DNA of 64,000 nt from Lithobates sylvaticus (GCA_028564925.1 CM053028.1:439720022-439784021); one strand, 5' to 3'. Counted from the stretch's first letter, positions 1-10,481 are shown. Notes: generated from the sequence alone by a model not told the origin. Made by a program: numbers and translations.

Positions 1-45
1 CCCCCTCAAGGGTTCAGCAAAGGGGGGGGTGGGCAGGTCCCTCCT

Positions 46-1524
46 GTGTCAGAGGGTTATTTTCATTGGGCCCCTAGTGTGGTAAGCCCATATGGAAGAC
101 GCTGCGCACCTGCAAGTTGCAGGAAGCTTATGTCAGTATTAATGTGTGTGGGTTTTTTCTTTATGTCTTTTCAGAAACCTGACAAGTCTAAGCCCTCTCA
201 TAATTCAAAGAGGAGGTGCCCTTCTTGTAAAAACACACTTAAAGATTCCTGGGGGAAAGCATTATGTAAGGAATGTATTCACAAGTTAGTGCAAGAACAT
301 TCCACAGAGCAGGGCAGTGATTTAGCGGCATCTGTTAAGGAACTATCTAGTACCTTTGTATCTTTCAAAACCTTTTTTGAAGGATTTCAGATCCCTCAAC
401 TGCAGACTGCTCCCCCACCAGTACTACCGGTGCTAGCAAACGCACAGGCACTACCCTCCACTAGTGCCGGTCCTTTAGTAACTCCTAGAGAGGAGGCAGA
501 GGACGAGCCTGACAGCGCAGCGTCCGGCTCCCAAGAATCTGAGGGTGAAACACTGGAAGGGGATTCCAGAAGACCCTCTAGATACAAACTCTCTTTAGAA
601 GAGGTAGACCAGCTGTTGGGAGCCATTCATACCACGCTGGGTATACAGACTGAAAAGAAACCTTTATCCCTGCATGATCAGATGTATGAGGGTTTAGGAG
701 AACGGGAAAAGAAGAATTTTCCTGTTCATGAGGTCTTAATAGAGGCAATCAAGAAAGAATGGCAGGAACCTGAAAGGAAACCATTCTTTTCTAAAGCCTT
801 AAAGAGACGGTTCCCATTTTCAGATGATGAGTCATCAGTGTGGAACAAAATCCCAAAACTAGACGCTGCCTTCTCACAAGTCTCCAGGCACACCGATCTA
901 GCTTTTGAGGATATGGGGGTCCTTTCTGAAGCAATGGACAAAAGAATGGATGCCCTATTAAAAAAGTCATGGGACGCCACAGTGGGAAGCCTAAAGCCAG
1001 CCATGGCGGTCACGGTGGTAGCCAGAAATGTAGAGTTCTGGCTCAACCGTATACAGGCACATATTGAGGAAGGAACTGCAAAGGAGCAAATTTTGTCCTC
1101 TTTTCCCACTCTGCTCAAAGGCATCGCGTATATCGCAGACGCATCAGCAGAACTGGTACGCATGGCAGCCAGATCCTCGGCTCTAGCCAATTCTACCAGG
1201 CGGGCCCTATGGCTAAAGACTTGGCAAGGGGATGCTGCGTCCAAAGCCAAGTTATGCGGGATCCCGTTTACAGGGGACCTCCTGTTTGGGCCAGGATTAG
1301 AGAAAGTGTTAGACCGTACAGCGGACAAAAAGAAAGCGTTTCCGCTGAAACGGAAAGCACCGTGGTCCCAGCCTCAACAAAACAGAAAGAGGCAAAGGAG
1401 GGATACTAAGTCCCGTTTTTCAATACCCAAGGCAACTAATCAAAAGAAACCTTGGGGTCAGCGAGGGAATAGCAAAGGAGGAGCAATTTTTCGCCCTCCT
1501 GAGCAGACCCGCAATAAAGAATGA
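46..1524 (+). CDS. DIRS gag-like protein (fossil element part)
   Basis: An open frame of about 490 residues lies upstream of the reverse transcriptase. Near the N terminus it has paired cysteines (CPSC then CKEC, residues ~58-76) that could bind zinc. An acidic Ser/Glu-rich stretch and a basic, Gln/Lys/Arg-rich C terminus follow, as expected for a nucleic-acid-binding structural protein. The first ATG may not be the native start, since a later Met precedes the basic PDKSKPS segment. The assignment rests on position and composition; gag-like DIRS proteins are poorly conserved. Confidence 0.65.
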   Translation: MSEGYFHWAPSVVSPYGRRCAPASCRKLMSVLMCVGFFFMSFQKPDKSKPSHNSKRRCPSCKNTLKDSWGKALCKECIHKLVQEHSTEQGSDLAASVKELSSTFVSFKTFFEGFQIPQLQTAPPPVLPVLANAQALPSTSAGPLVTPREEAEDEPDSAASGSQESEGETLEGDSRRPSRYKLSLEEVDQLLGAIHTTLGIQTEKKPLSLHDQMYEGLGEREKKNFPVHEVLIEAIKKEWQEPERKPFFSKALKRRFPFSDDESSVWNKIPKLDAAFSQVSRHTDLAFEDMGVLSEAMDKRMDALLKKSWDATVGSLKPAMAVTVVARNVEFWLNRIQAHIEEGTAKEQILSSFPTLLKGIAYIADASAELVRMAARSSALANSTRRALWLKTWQGDAASKAKLCGIPFTGDLLFGPGLEKVLDRTADKKKAFPLKRKAPWSQPQQNRKRQRRDTKSRFSIPKATNQKKPWGQRGNSKGGAIFRPPEQTRNKE

Positions 1525-1534
1525 AGCACTCCCA

Positions 1535-3418
1535 GTGGGAGGAAGACTGGGGGCCTTCATTTCACAATGGGAAGAAATATCCTCCAGTCAATTCATTCTA
1601 AGGACGATAAGAGACGGGTATTCCCTAGAATTCTCAAAATTCCCCCCAAACAGACTGTACATCACCAAGCTGCCAAACAGCAAGGAAAAAGCCAGAGGGT
1701 TAATGAGATCCATAAAGGACCTCAGGAAACAAGGTGTAATCATCACGGTACCAAAGGCAGAGAGAGGACAGGGCTTCTACTCCCACATATTCGGAGTACA
1801 GAAACCCTCAGGAAAGGTCAGACCAATCCTCAACCTCAAACCACTAAATCTATCCATAACCTACAAAAGGTTCAGGATGGACTCCATATACTCAGTGAAG
1901 GCCCTGTTGCCCCCAAACTGTTATATGGCGTCGCTAGATTTAAAGGATGCGTACCTGCACATACCCATACACCTAAATCACCAGAAGTTTCTAAGGCTAG
2001 CTATAGAAACAGGAAAAGGAACCGTACACCTTCAGTTTCAGGCTCTACCCTTTGGCCTATCAGCTTCGCCAAGAATCTTTACCAAGGTTCTGGCAGAAGC
2101 TCTGGCACCATTGCGACTAAAAGGCATATCCATTATTGCCTATTTAGACGACCTTCTCCTTTTTGCAAAAACACCCGAAAGGCTATTAGAGAACCTCAAG
2201 TATACTCGGGCATTCCTAGAGAGTCTAGGTTGGTTGGTGAATGTGGAGAAGTCAAGTCTACAACCCACACAACAGATAAAATACCTGGGGTATATAATAG
2301 ACTCAGTCCAGCAAAAAGTTTTTCTACCCAAAGAGAAGATAGAAAAAATGCAAAAAGAAATAAGAACAATACAGACCAATGTACCCTGTTCCATAAGAAA
2401 AATAATGTCAACATTGGGGTTGCTAACATCTGCAATCCCAGCAGTTCAGTGGGCAAACCTGCATTTCCGACCACTGCAAATGTTCCTACTAAAAGTGTGG
2501 GACCACAAGCAGGAGTCTCTGGATTTGCAGGTATCAATACCAGCAAAAGTAAAGAAGTCCTTATGGTGGTGGAGAAGGACAGAAAATATAGCCGTAGGAC
2601 GGCTGTGGATCCTACCTATCTCCCGAATCCTAACCACAGACGCAAGCGGTGTAGGGTGGGGAGCACACTTAGACTCCCAGATAGCACAAGGTGCTTGGGG
2701 GAGGGGAGAGTGGACGAGATCGTCCAACTGGAAGGAGTTGAAAGCAGTATGGTTTGCACTCCAGTCCTTCCAGAAAGAGTTGAAAGGACATCATGTTCAG
2801 ATCAGATCAGACAACTCGTCAGTTATAGCTTACATAAGCAAACAAGGGGGAACCAGAAGCGGAGTTCTGTGGGCCCTGGCAGAAGAGATCCTGAAGTGGG
2901 GAGAGAAAAACATACTCTCCTTTTCAGCAGTACATCTAAAAGGAGACCTAAACAAAGTGGCAGACTTTCTCAGCAGAAAGAAAGTAAGAGAAGGAGACTG
3001 GGTGCTGAAACAGGAGGTATTCGACCAGATTACAGAGAAATGGGGAATACCTCAGGTAGACTTATTTGCTTCCAGAGAAAGCAGGAAAGTCCAAGCCTTT
3101 TTCTCCCTAAAAAGGGAGGAGGGAGCACTCGGAGTAGACGCATTAGCGCAGAAGTGGGAATTCAGCAGATGTTATGCCTTCCCCCCACCAGTGCTACTAC
3201 CCGCAGTAATAAGGAAATTACGTACAGAAAACACGTCATTGATCCTCATAGCACCTCACTGGCCCAGGAGACCGTGGTTCTCTATGCTCAAAGAACTAGC
3301 CATAGAGCCCCCTTGGTTGCTACCAATCCAAGAGGATCTGCTAGCCCAGGGCCCAGTGCACTGTCCACAGGTGGAAAGGTGGAAACTAGCCGCCTGGTAT
3401 CTGAGGAACAGCTACTAA
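1535..3418 (+). CDS. DIRS reverse transcriptase-RNase H (fossil element part)
   Basis: An open frame of 627 residues. The fingers/palm segment reads GKVRPILNLKPLN, then SLDLKDAYLHIPI (motif A), LPFGLSASPRIFTKV (motif B) and AYLDDLLLF (the YLDD active site, ~residue 205). RNase H follows, with TTDASGVGWG, a conserved Glu in NWKELKAV and RSDNSSV. The C-terminal block with VDLFASR and APHWPRRPWF is typical of DIRS polyproteins. It starts a few bases after the gag-like frame and is followed by the recombinase region, as in the family. Confidence 0.9.
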   Translation: MGGRLGAFISQWEEISSSQFILRTIRDGYSLEFSKFPPNRLYITKLPNSKEKARGLMRSIKDLRKQGVIITVPKAERGQGFYSHIFGVQKPSGKVRPILNLKPLNLSITYKRFRMDSIYSVKALLPPNCYMASLDLKDAYLHIPIHLNHQKFLRLAIETGKGTVHLQFQALPFGLSASPRIFTKVLAEALAPLRLKGISIIAYLDDLLLFAKTPERLLENLKYTRAFLESLGWLVNVEKSSLQPTQQIKYLGYIIDSVQQKVFLPKEKIEKMQKEIRTIQTNVPCSIRKIMSTLGLLTSAIPAVQWANLHFRPLQMFLLKVWDHKQESLDLQVSIPAKVKKSLWWWRRTENIAVGRLWILPISRILTTDASGVGWGAHLDSQIAQGAWGRGEWTRSSNWKELKAVWFALQSFQKELKGHHVQIRSDNSSVIAYISKQGGTRSGVLWALAEEILKWGEKNILSFSAVHLKGDLNKVADFLSRKKVREGDWVLKQEVFDQITEKWGIPQVDLFASRESRKVQAFFSLKREEGALGVDALAQKWEFSRCYAFPPPVLLPAVIRKLRTENTSLILIAPHWPRRPWFSMLKELAIEPPWLLPIQEDLLAQGPVHCPQVERWKLAAWYLRNSY

Positions 3419-4429
3419 AGGCGAAAGGGTTCTCAAGCCGTCTGATAGACACACTGCTGAAAAGCAGGAAGGTTGAGACACGTAATATCTACCAGAGGGT
3501 ATGGAGATGTTTTAATCGATGGTGTACAGAGAACAACTTTAAAACGCAAAGCTCAGTAGCAGTCCTAGAGTTTCTACAGAGTGGTGTAGACAAAGGGCTA
3601 AGCCTCAGCACGCTAAAGAGTCAAGTGTCAGCACTGTCAGTTTACCAGGAGAGGAGTTTAGCCTCAAACCCCTGGATAATCAGACTCTTTAGATCTGTGA
3701 GCAGACAAAGGCCGCTACAGAGTACAGCCTTTCCAAAAATGGGATCTGTCATTAGTGTTACAGACTATGACAGAAGAACCCTTTGAACCATTAAAGGATT
3801 GCAGCCTAAAGATGCTGACGCTTAAAGCAATCTTCTTGGTAGCAATTACTACAGCAAAGAGGGTCTGTGAGATGGAAGCCCTATCTATCAGACCCCCCTT
3901 TTGCCAAATCTTCCCGGACCGTATAATCTTCAAAATGGACCCGGGGTTTCTACCTTGAGTGGCCTCAAAGTTTCACAGGGGTCAAGAAATCGTATTACCA
4001 TCATTTTGCTCAAATCCTTCTCATGAGAAGGAAGCGAAATTTCACAATTTAGATGTCAGAAGATGCATCTTGCATTATTTAGAGGCAACCAAGACAATTA
4101 GAAAGACGGAGTCTTTATTTATTTTATACACAGGAGCCAGGCAAGGGCACAAGGCTTCAAGGAGTACAATAGCCAGATGGCTAAGGGAAGCCATAGTACA
4201 GGCTTACAAACTAGGGGGTATGCAGATCCCAGAAGGAATCAGGGCACACTCCACGAGGGCTATGGCAGCGTCACAGGCAGAGCGAGCTGGAGCAACGCCG
4301 GAACAGATTTGTAAAGCGGCAACATGGTCCAGCTTTGCCACTTTTGTAAGACACTATAGAGTGGATCTATGGTCAGCTAAAGATCAGACCTTTGGACGTA
4401 AGGTCTTACAAGCTGTGGTCCCGCCCTAA
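3419..4429 (+). pseudogene. DIRS tyrosine recombinase region (fossil, broken)
   Basis: This region downstream of the reverse transcriptase codes for segments of a phage-integrase-like tyrosine recombinase. There is an N-terminal core-binding-like part (RNIYQRVWRCFNRWC) and a C-terminal catalytic part with the HSTRAMAAS block and a final HYRVD segment carrying the probable nucleophile tyrosine. It carries about two breaks and is not a single open frame. Confidence 0.7.
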
Positions 4430-4486
4430 GGGTAAGTGCTCGGTTATCCTCTCAGGTGGCTGTCCTGAAAGACGATAAGGGAAAAA

Positions 4487-4797
4487 CGAAGTTACTTACG
4501 GTAACGTTCTTTCCAGGAGTCTTTCAGGACAGCCGGGTACCCACCCAGATGTATATCAAAGCATAGGTTTCCTTACAGGAAATGTGATATAAATTATTAT
4601 ATGTGTATCATATGTTCTTGTGTCTCCCCAGCAAACTGGAGGTGCTCTTCAAAGAACTGAGGAGCAGCAGGGGAGGAGGAAATTTATAGCAAGCTGGCGC
4701 AGGTGTTTCCTACAGAGGGGAGGAGCCAAGGTCTCTCAGGTGGCTGTCCTGAAAGACTCCTGGAAAGAACGTTACCGTAAGTAACTTCGTTTTTTTT
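4487..4797. repeat. DIRS right-end inverted repeats
   Basis: A block around 4487-4535 reappears as its reverse complement at about 4740-4796; both share AAGTTACTTACGGTAACG or its complement and the CTTTCAGGACAGCC motif. The two copies face each other around ~200 bp. This fits the terminal inverted repeat plus internal complementary region of DIRS elements. The element appears to end in the T-run near 4797. Confidence 0.7.
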
Positions 4798-5412
4798 GGT
4801 ATGGGTTTGGGAGCACATAACAGTTCTTGGCAGCAAGCCACAATTTTTTATTTTTTCCTCCCAGGAGTTCATTGTAAAGTAGCATGGTGATTACTGATTA
4901 TACTAAAGTAACATTATTACTTTTGTATCTACTGTTTCAGATCTGCAGATCAAAGGGATGATCTTAGCTCTGTAGATGCTGTTAGTCCAAGCAACCCGGC
5001 AGGTTAAAAAAAATAAAAATAAAAAAAAAGTCTCTAACCCCTTATTAATCAATGATTTATTCTAATTTATCCTATTTAACTCCTTCTGCTTTCTCCCATC
5101 AACTATTGTTTTTTTATTTGTAGCTTACTCATTATTAACATCCAAAATTAGTTTAGTAGTTTTTTTTCAGTGTCATTTAAAAAAGAGCACAATTGAATAA
5201 AAAGCACTTTTTCGTCTGTAAATACATTTGCAATGCTCTGTATCAGAATTTGTGCACTTTTAAAAAGAACAAATTAAAGAATAAAACGTGTACTTTATCT
5301 ACAGTGACACTTTTTTAAAATTAAATTTTTTTTTTAATTGGTTATTTTTTTTGTCCAAAGATTGCATAAAAAAATTCTGCAAGACAACACGTAACGGAGG
5401 CCTTGTTTGTCC
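4798..5412. other. AT-rich flank of the DIRS element
   Basis: Mostly AT-rich sequence with short homopolymers. The only structured piece is the candidate exon at 4941-5002. From 5010 on I see no gene or recognisable repeat. Confidence 0.5.
4941..5002 (+). CDS. candidate internal exon, unknown host gene
   Basis: A strong splice acceptor (TTTTGTATCTACTGTTTCAG) precedes a 62-nt block ending CCGGCAG before GTTAAA, a usable but weak donor. In the second frame the block is open and reads SADQRDDLSSVDAVSPSN followed by P-A-G, an acidic, serine-rich composition typical of disordered protein and unlike the AT-rich surroundings. I do not recognise the protein. If real, it begins one base into a codon boundary and the DIRS element sits in the upstream intron. 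It could be chance: only ~60 nt are involved and no neighbouring exon was found. Confidence 0.3.
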
Positions 5413-5752
5413 TTAACCACTTGACCTCCCGAAGGTTTTACCCCCTTCATGACCAGAGCATTTTTCACTAATCGGCACTACACTAATTTAACTGGTATTT
5501 GTGCAGTCATGCAACACTGTACACAATTGAATTTATGTAATTTACACAGAGCTTTCTTTTGGTGATATTTGATCACCACTGTTTTATTTCATTATATAAA
5601 AGAAAAATAACTGACAATGATAAAAGAAAAAAAAATATCTTCATAAATTTCGGTTAATTTTTGGTAAAAAAAAAAAAACAGCGTATATTAATTGGTTTGT
5701 GGGAAAGTTATGGTGTGTGTGTGTGTGTGAATGTGTGTGTGTGTGAGTGTGA

Positions 5753-5819
<67 letters not shown>

Positions 5820-6308
5820 AATTTTTTGCAGCTATAGACGATATACTGTAATGGCAGTGATCGGCAACTTGTAGTGGGACTGTGATAGGGTGGTGGGCAA
5901 TCTGACACTGACATCGCTAGTGATACTAATACAGTGATCATACTGTACACTGACAATGGCTGGGGAAAGGGTTAACATCTAGGGGCAATAAAGGGGTTAA
6001 CTGTGTGCCTAACAAGAGTATATGCTGCTTTTACTTACTGACCTATCTATTTCTTCTCCCTGCTTTTCACGGAGAAGAAATGGCTAGATCGCTGTTCACT
6101 GCACACAGACTTCTGTGTGTTTGTAAACACTCTGAACTCTGTGATTGAACACAGCCGATCAGCAGGTTTCAGCCCAAATCATTGGCTGAAATTTGCTGCC
6201 AAACTTATCCATGCACGTTCCCTGAACCTGGAAGACGGGTACTTTCTCCAGCCGGCCTGTGCTGCCCGTCTGCAGTAAATCTACTGTGGGCAGGCGGCAA
6301 GTAGTTAC
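5413..6308. mobile_element. TTAA-bounded non-autonomous DNA transposon, copy A
   Basis: Starts TTAACCACTT and ends AAGTAGTTAC, a one- or two-base-decayed match to AAGTGGTTAA. The inside carries the family's GTCATGCAACACTGTAC and TTTGGTGATATTTGATCACC blocks. TTAA target use suggests a Kolobok- or piggyBac-type element. No transposase is present. A GT/TA microsatellite has expanded inside it. Confidence 0.75.
5712..5817. repeat. (GT)n-(TA)n microsatellite
   Basis: About 40 bp of GT-rich repeat runs into an uninterrupted TA tract of ~64 bp, inside copy A. It is likely polymorphic. Confidence 0.95.
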
Positions 6309-6879
6309 AAATATATTTTTTTAATCACTTTGTTAGTAATAACAATATTGATAAGTAAACGGGTCCATAGCAGAAATGTAAAAAATGCTCTGCTCTTTAG
6401 GGGATGTACAGCAGGTTAGGTATTGGATAAATATAAACGATTGCATAGATTTATCTTGTATTCTCAGTTCCAGCCAGCAGGTGGAGCTGCATGCTCTCTT
6501 CGTGTTTTCCAGGCTTTCCTTAATCACTTTGCTACAATTATAATTTTTCTTTTTAAAAATAGGTATTTACAGCAGCTGCTATGTTCCAGTTGTAATTCTC
6601 AAACTACTGTTTGTAGGGTTACAGTGAGAAGAGCAATTTGATAAATCTTACCTGAAAAACACAGTACAATTAGGCTAAGCTAATAATGCATCATAAATGT
6701 AATATAGAACTTGGATATCGTTTTTAGTGATAATTTATAATTGACTAATATGTAAATTTCCAGCCTCCCACAGAGGGGTCTTTTTTGCACATTCGGTATT
6801 TGCCAAGTACCTTGTTGAACAGGAGAAACGCAGTAACATTTTAATGAATCCTTATTTAGAAACAGAAGAAACACATTAA
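6309..6879. other. single-copy-looking AT-rich sequence
   Basis: No open frame, repeat end or RNA gene is recognisable. It lies just beyond the poly-A end of the minus-strand terminal exon and is probably intergenic. Confidence 0.4.
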
Positions 6880-7080
6880 CGGTTTACTGAATATTTATTT
6901 AGAAAATGTGACATAAGTTAGTAGGGAAGGCTTGTGTGTCCAGCACAGAAATACACATCCAGTGGTAGCTGGGGGATACATTTTGCATGGTAGGAAATGG
7001 CTTCATGAAACTGAAGTGTAGAATTCTGGAGAAGTCCGGCAGTGATGTCCTAAAGAGGCTGCACTGCTGGCAGTCTGTGG
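6880..7080 (-). other. probable 3' UTR and poly-A signal of minus-strand gene
   Basis: On the minus strand, sequence after the stop at 7081 runs ~180 nt to AATAAA (plus-strand TTTATT at 6895-6900) within TAAATAAATATT. A second AATAAG lies ~50 nt further on. The length and signal fit a short 3' UTR. Confidence 0.45.
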
Positions 7081-7140
7081 CTATGCTTGTAAAGCCTGTT
7101 CTATATATCCTGGATCCTTTGCTTCCATTTTACCAAATAT
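7081..7140 (-). CDS. probable last coding exon of a host gene, unidentified
   Basis: Read on the minus strand, a good acceptor (polypyrimidine ATGATTTTTGCAG, AG at plus-strand 7142-7141) is followed by 19 sense codons and a stop: IFGKMEAKDPGYIEQALQA. The residue mix (Lys/Glu, DPGY turn, amphipathic EQAL) looks like the C terminus of a soluble, helical protein. A 3' UTR-like tail with AATAAA follows. The exon begins in phase 0. I do not recognise the protein. Earlier exons should lie at higher coordinates, beyond the transposons, but none could be picked out. A chance open frame of this length is possible; acceptor, stop and poly-A signal together make it more likely real. Confidence 0.45.
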   Translation of the reverse strand: MFGKMEAKDPGYIEQALQA

Positions 7141-7142
7141 CT

Positions 7143-7517
7143 GCAAAAATCATAAGATACATTTACAGATAAGGAATCGCTTGCTTTCCAAAGTTTGAAT
7201 AGCAAAATAATAGAAATGATTTAATTTAATATTAGCCAGTAGGTAATCAATACTGTAGCACTTACAATCAGTAGATAAATGTGTCTCAAATGCTTGTAAT
7301 ACTCGTCCCCCATTTATTCTTTAGCACTGCAACAAAGTATAGTAGATGACCACCTCTTGTAAGAGGAAAATATTGCAGCTCTGGAGCACTGAACGTACAA
7401 TCTCTATTATTTTAAACACAGGAAAGCACAGATCATTTATCCAATGACAACTCAAGGCGTACAACATATTTAAAAGGTATTATTAAACCGTGTTATACGT
7501 AATAACATGTCATGTCT
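7143..7517. other. putative intron sequence, no repeat recognised
   Basis: AT-rich sequence upstream (minus strand) of the candidate terminal exon. It holds a branch-site-like context but no second exon that I can support. Confidence 0.35.
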
Positions 7518-8515
7518 TTAACCACATTACTACCGGCGCACACAGATGTAGGTTGTCAGAATGGCATGGACAGGCAAATGGGCGTACCTATAACGTCCCT
7601 TTGAATTTGCCGCCGTGCCATCGTGTGAGTGCCCATCGCGAGCTCCGTGAGTCGGGTCGCGTGTCCCGCGGACTCGATCGCCGCGGGGATACCCGCAATC
7701 GTCCCTAGGAGAGGAAGAACGGGGAGATGCGGAAGTAAACAAGTATCTCCCCGTTCTGCCTAGTGACAGTGTCACTGATCAGCTCTCCCTGTAATCGGGA
7801 GAGCTGATCAGTGTAGTGTTACATACAGCCCCTCCCCCCTACAGTTAGAAACACGCCCCAGCACACACTTAACCCTTCTCTAGCCCCCTAGTGGTTAACC
7901 CCTTCAACTCCCAGTGTCATTTTTACAGTAATCCGTGCAATTTAATCGCACGGGTCGCTGTAAAAATGGTCCCAAAAATGGGTAAAAATTGTCCAATGTG
8001 TCCGCCATAATGTCGCAGTCACGATACAAATCGCAGATCGCTGCCATTACTAGTAAAAAAAAAAAAAAAAAACGTATTAATAAAAATACCATAAAACTAA
8101 CCCCTATTTTGTAGACGCTATAATGTTTGCGCAAACCAATAAATAAATGCTTATTGTGATTTTTTTACCAAAAAATATGTAGAAGAATACGCATCGGCCT
8201 AAAATGAGGAAAAAAATGTTTTTTTATATATTTTTGGGGGGATATTTATTATAGCAAAAAGTAAAAAATAATGTGTTTTTTTTTTTTTCAAAATTGTCGC
8301 TATTATTTTTTTTTATACTGCAAAAAATAAAAACCGCAGAGGCGATCAAATACCACCAAAAGAAAGCTCTATTTGTGGGGAAAAAAAGGACGTCAATTTT
8401 GTTTGGAAGCCACGTCGCACGACCGCGCAATCGTCAGTTAAAGCGACGCAGTGCCGAATCGCAAAAAACGCTCTGGTCTTTTGCCAGAGAAATGGTCCGG
8501 TCCGAAAGTGGTTAA
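7518..8515. mobile_element. TTAA-bounded non-autonomous DNA transposon, copy B
   Basis: Begins TTAACCACAT and ends AAGTGGTTAA, giving TTAA at both borders (7518-7521 and 8512-8515). It includes CCAGTGTCATTTTTACAGTAATC, GTCGCAGTC, TTTGCGCAAACCAAT and AGCTCTATTTGTGGGG blocks shared with the copies at 19.2 and 62.8 kb. Two large T/A tracts occur inside. No coding capacity. Confidence 0.85.
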
Positions 8516-9030
8516 AGAAGAACTCCAGGTTTTTACACAATTTGCATAGTTTATTTGTTTGGGCCAAACTGGCCCTCACTAACCCGTAAGGCCGCTGGAT
8601 GTGCGGTATAAAAACCGTATGTAGCTGCAGCTACATACAGCATGCTGCACTGTGTTGCGGGTGTGAGCGGAGACTTCCTGTCTCATACCCGTAACACAGG
8701 GGAATCCACAGCAGCGGTTCTCAGCCATTCAGCAGGAGCAATGTATTCCATCGATCAATACAAAGCTTCCTTTGAGTCAGAGAGGCGGGCTGATCATGTC
8801 ACACCTCTGACTTAGCCAATCAGAGGAAGCTTTATATTCATTGATAGAATACATCGCTCCCCATGAATGGCTGAGCGCTGCTGCTGTAGACTCTCCTGTG
8901 TTCCAGGTATGAGACAGGAAGTCTCTGCTCACCCGTGACACAGTGCGGTATGTAGCCTCAGCTACATACAGTTTATACCGCACATCCAGTAGTCTCACAG
9001 GTTAGTAATTCTATAAAGGTCTCGTTTGGC
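8516..9030. mobile_element. long-foldback MITE abutting copy B
   Basis: A near-palindrome of ~200-bp arms, about 8590-8800 paired with 8803-8998. Matching landmarks are GGATGTGCGGTATAAA against TTTATACCGCACATCC, GTAGCTGCAGCTACATAC near both tips, and GACTTCCTGTCTCATACC against GGTATGAGACAGGAAGTC. Its left border AGAAGAACTCCAGG starts directly at the TTAA ending copy B. The right border is decayed. Confidence 0.7.
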
Positions 9031-9064
9031 TGAATACGTGTTTTTATATTTAGCAGTTTGAAGG

Positions 9065-10165
9065 GATTTTACACCCCTTCATTTCCATTTTGCTTACTGG
9101 GCACTTAAACCTCCTTCTTGCCCATGACAATTTTCAGCTTTCAGCACTGTCACTCTTTGAATGACAATTGCGCTGTCATGCAACACTGTACCCATATGAT
9201 TTTTTTTTTTTTTCAAATTTTTTCTTTCAAAATTTCTTTTGGTGGTATTTTAATCACGGCTGGGTTTTTTATTTTTTACTAAAAAAACAAAAAAAGACTG
9301 ACATTTCGAAAAAAAACAAACGTTTCATAGTTTGTTATAGAATTTTGGAAACTGGTCATTTTTCGCCTTTATTGATGTGCGCTGATGAGGCTGCACTGAT
9401 GAGTGGCACTGAAGGGCGCTGGTAGGCGACACTAAGACCCCTTTCACACTGAGGCGCTTTACAGGCGCTATAGCACTAAAAATAGCGCCTGTAAAGAGCC
9501 TCTCCTGTCACCCAAGTGTGAAAGTAAGAGTGCTTTCACACTGGAGCGGTGCGCTGGCAGGACACTCAAAGTCCTGCAAGCAGCTTCTTTGAGGCGCTAG
9601 GAGCGGTGTATACACCACTCCTAAAGCACACCGGCGCTTTTAACACTTTTTTTGGCCTCTAACAGGTTAAAAGCGCCCCGATAGAGGCCGAAAAGCACTG
9701 CTAAAACAAAGGTAAAGCGCTGCTAAAAATATAGGCGCTTTACCGCCGACGCATGGCATGGCTCAGTGTGAAAGTGCCCTAATAGGCAGCACTGATAGGC
9801 AGCACTGGTAGGTACTGAGGTGGCACTGATAGGTGACACTAATAGGTGGCACTGATAGGTGCCACTGGTAGGCACTGCATAGCAGCAGTGGCTCTCTGTG
9901 ACAGAAGCTGGTAATCTGCTTTTTTTTTTCCTAACGCTGTCAAAAAAAATAAAAATAAAATTACGATCTTCTGTTTACCTCACATGATCAGCTGTCATTG
10001 GCTGACAGCTGATCACGTGGTAAAGAACCAAGATCTCATTGATTCGCTGATCACAGAGCGTGCCAGTGGTGCATTCTTGGGAGAGCGTACATGGACGCCC
10101 TCCCAGCAATTAGGGCCCCGCGCTGTAGCCGTCTTTCAGCTATAGCGCGGGCGGGAGGTGGTTAA
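9065..10165. mobile_element. TTAA-family transposon, copy C, left end decayed
   Basis: Carries CTTACTGGGCACTTAAACC, CAGCTTTCAGCACTGTCAC, GTCATGCAACACTGTACCC and TTTGGTGGTATTTTAATCAC blocks, and ends GAGGTGGTTAA at 10165. A short GGCACTGATAGGTG minisatellite (9382-9432 and 9780-9890) lies inside, split by the nested MITE at 9436-9779. Confidence 0.75.
9436..9779. mobile_element. nested MITE with GACCCCTTTCACACTGAG ends
   Basis: The ends GACCCCTTTCACACTGAG and CTCAGTGTGAAAGTGCCC are imperfect inverted repeats. TAA flanks both sides (9433-9435 and 9780-9782), as expected for a Harbinger-type 3-bp target. The inside is rich in GGCGCTTTAC and GCGCTGCT. It splits a small tandem repeat, so it is younger than that repeat. 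Confidence 0.75.
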
Positions 10166-10481
10166 AATAAATGTGACTCCTGCACCCTGTTAACCCTACT
10201 GTAGTGAAATAATGATTATTATAGCTGCTGCTGGCATCCAAATGTGTTCCCCACAAAACAAAGAAAAAAAAATACGTAATGCCGTGCTGCCCCAGCTCCA
10301 CTCCAATGAATAGTAAAGATGTGTGAATGCAAAAATTGTGAAAAAAGTTTCTCATTAACTTCCAAAATGAATAGTGACAGTTGTAGACACCTCCTTCCAT
10401 GTTAAAATAACACCCATCACCAAATCCCTTCCGGTTGTCTCTAGTAATAAACGACTTGTAATTTACTATAAATCACTTTAT
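10166..10481. other. no gene or repeat recognised
   Basis: A/T-rich sequence with several short A-runs; nothing beyond that can be supported. Confidence 0.4.

Larger units (their letters stand above)
1..4797 (+). mobile_element. DIRS-type tyrosine-recombinase retroelement, left end outside window
   Basis: The parts run in DIRS order: a gag-like reading frame, reverse transcriptase with RNase H, a tyrosine recombinase region, then inverted repeats at the right end instead of plain LTRs. This layout is the hallmark of DIRS elements, which integrate with a recombinase rather than a DDE integrase. The left terminal repeat lies beyond the window edge. Two long frames are open, so the copy looks young; it is nearly whole, with about two breaks. 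It is treated here as a fossil. Confidence 0.85.
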
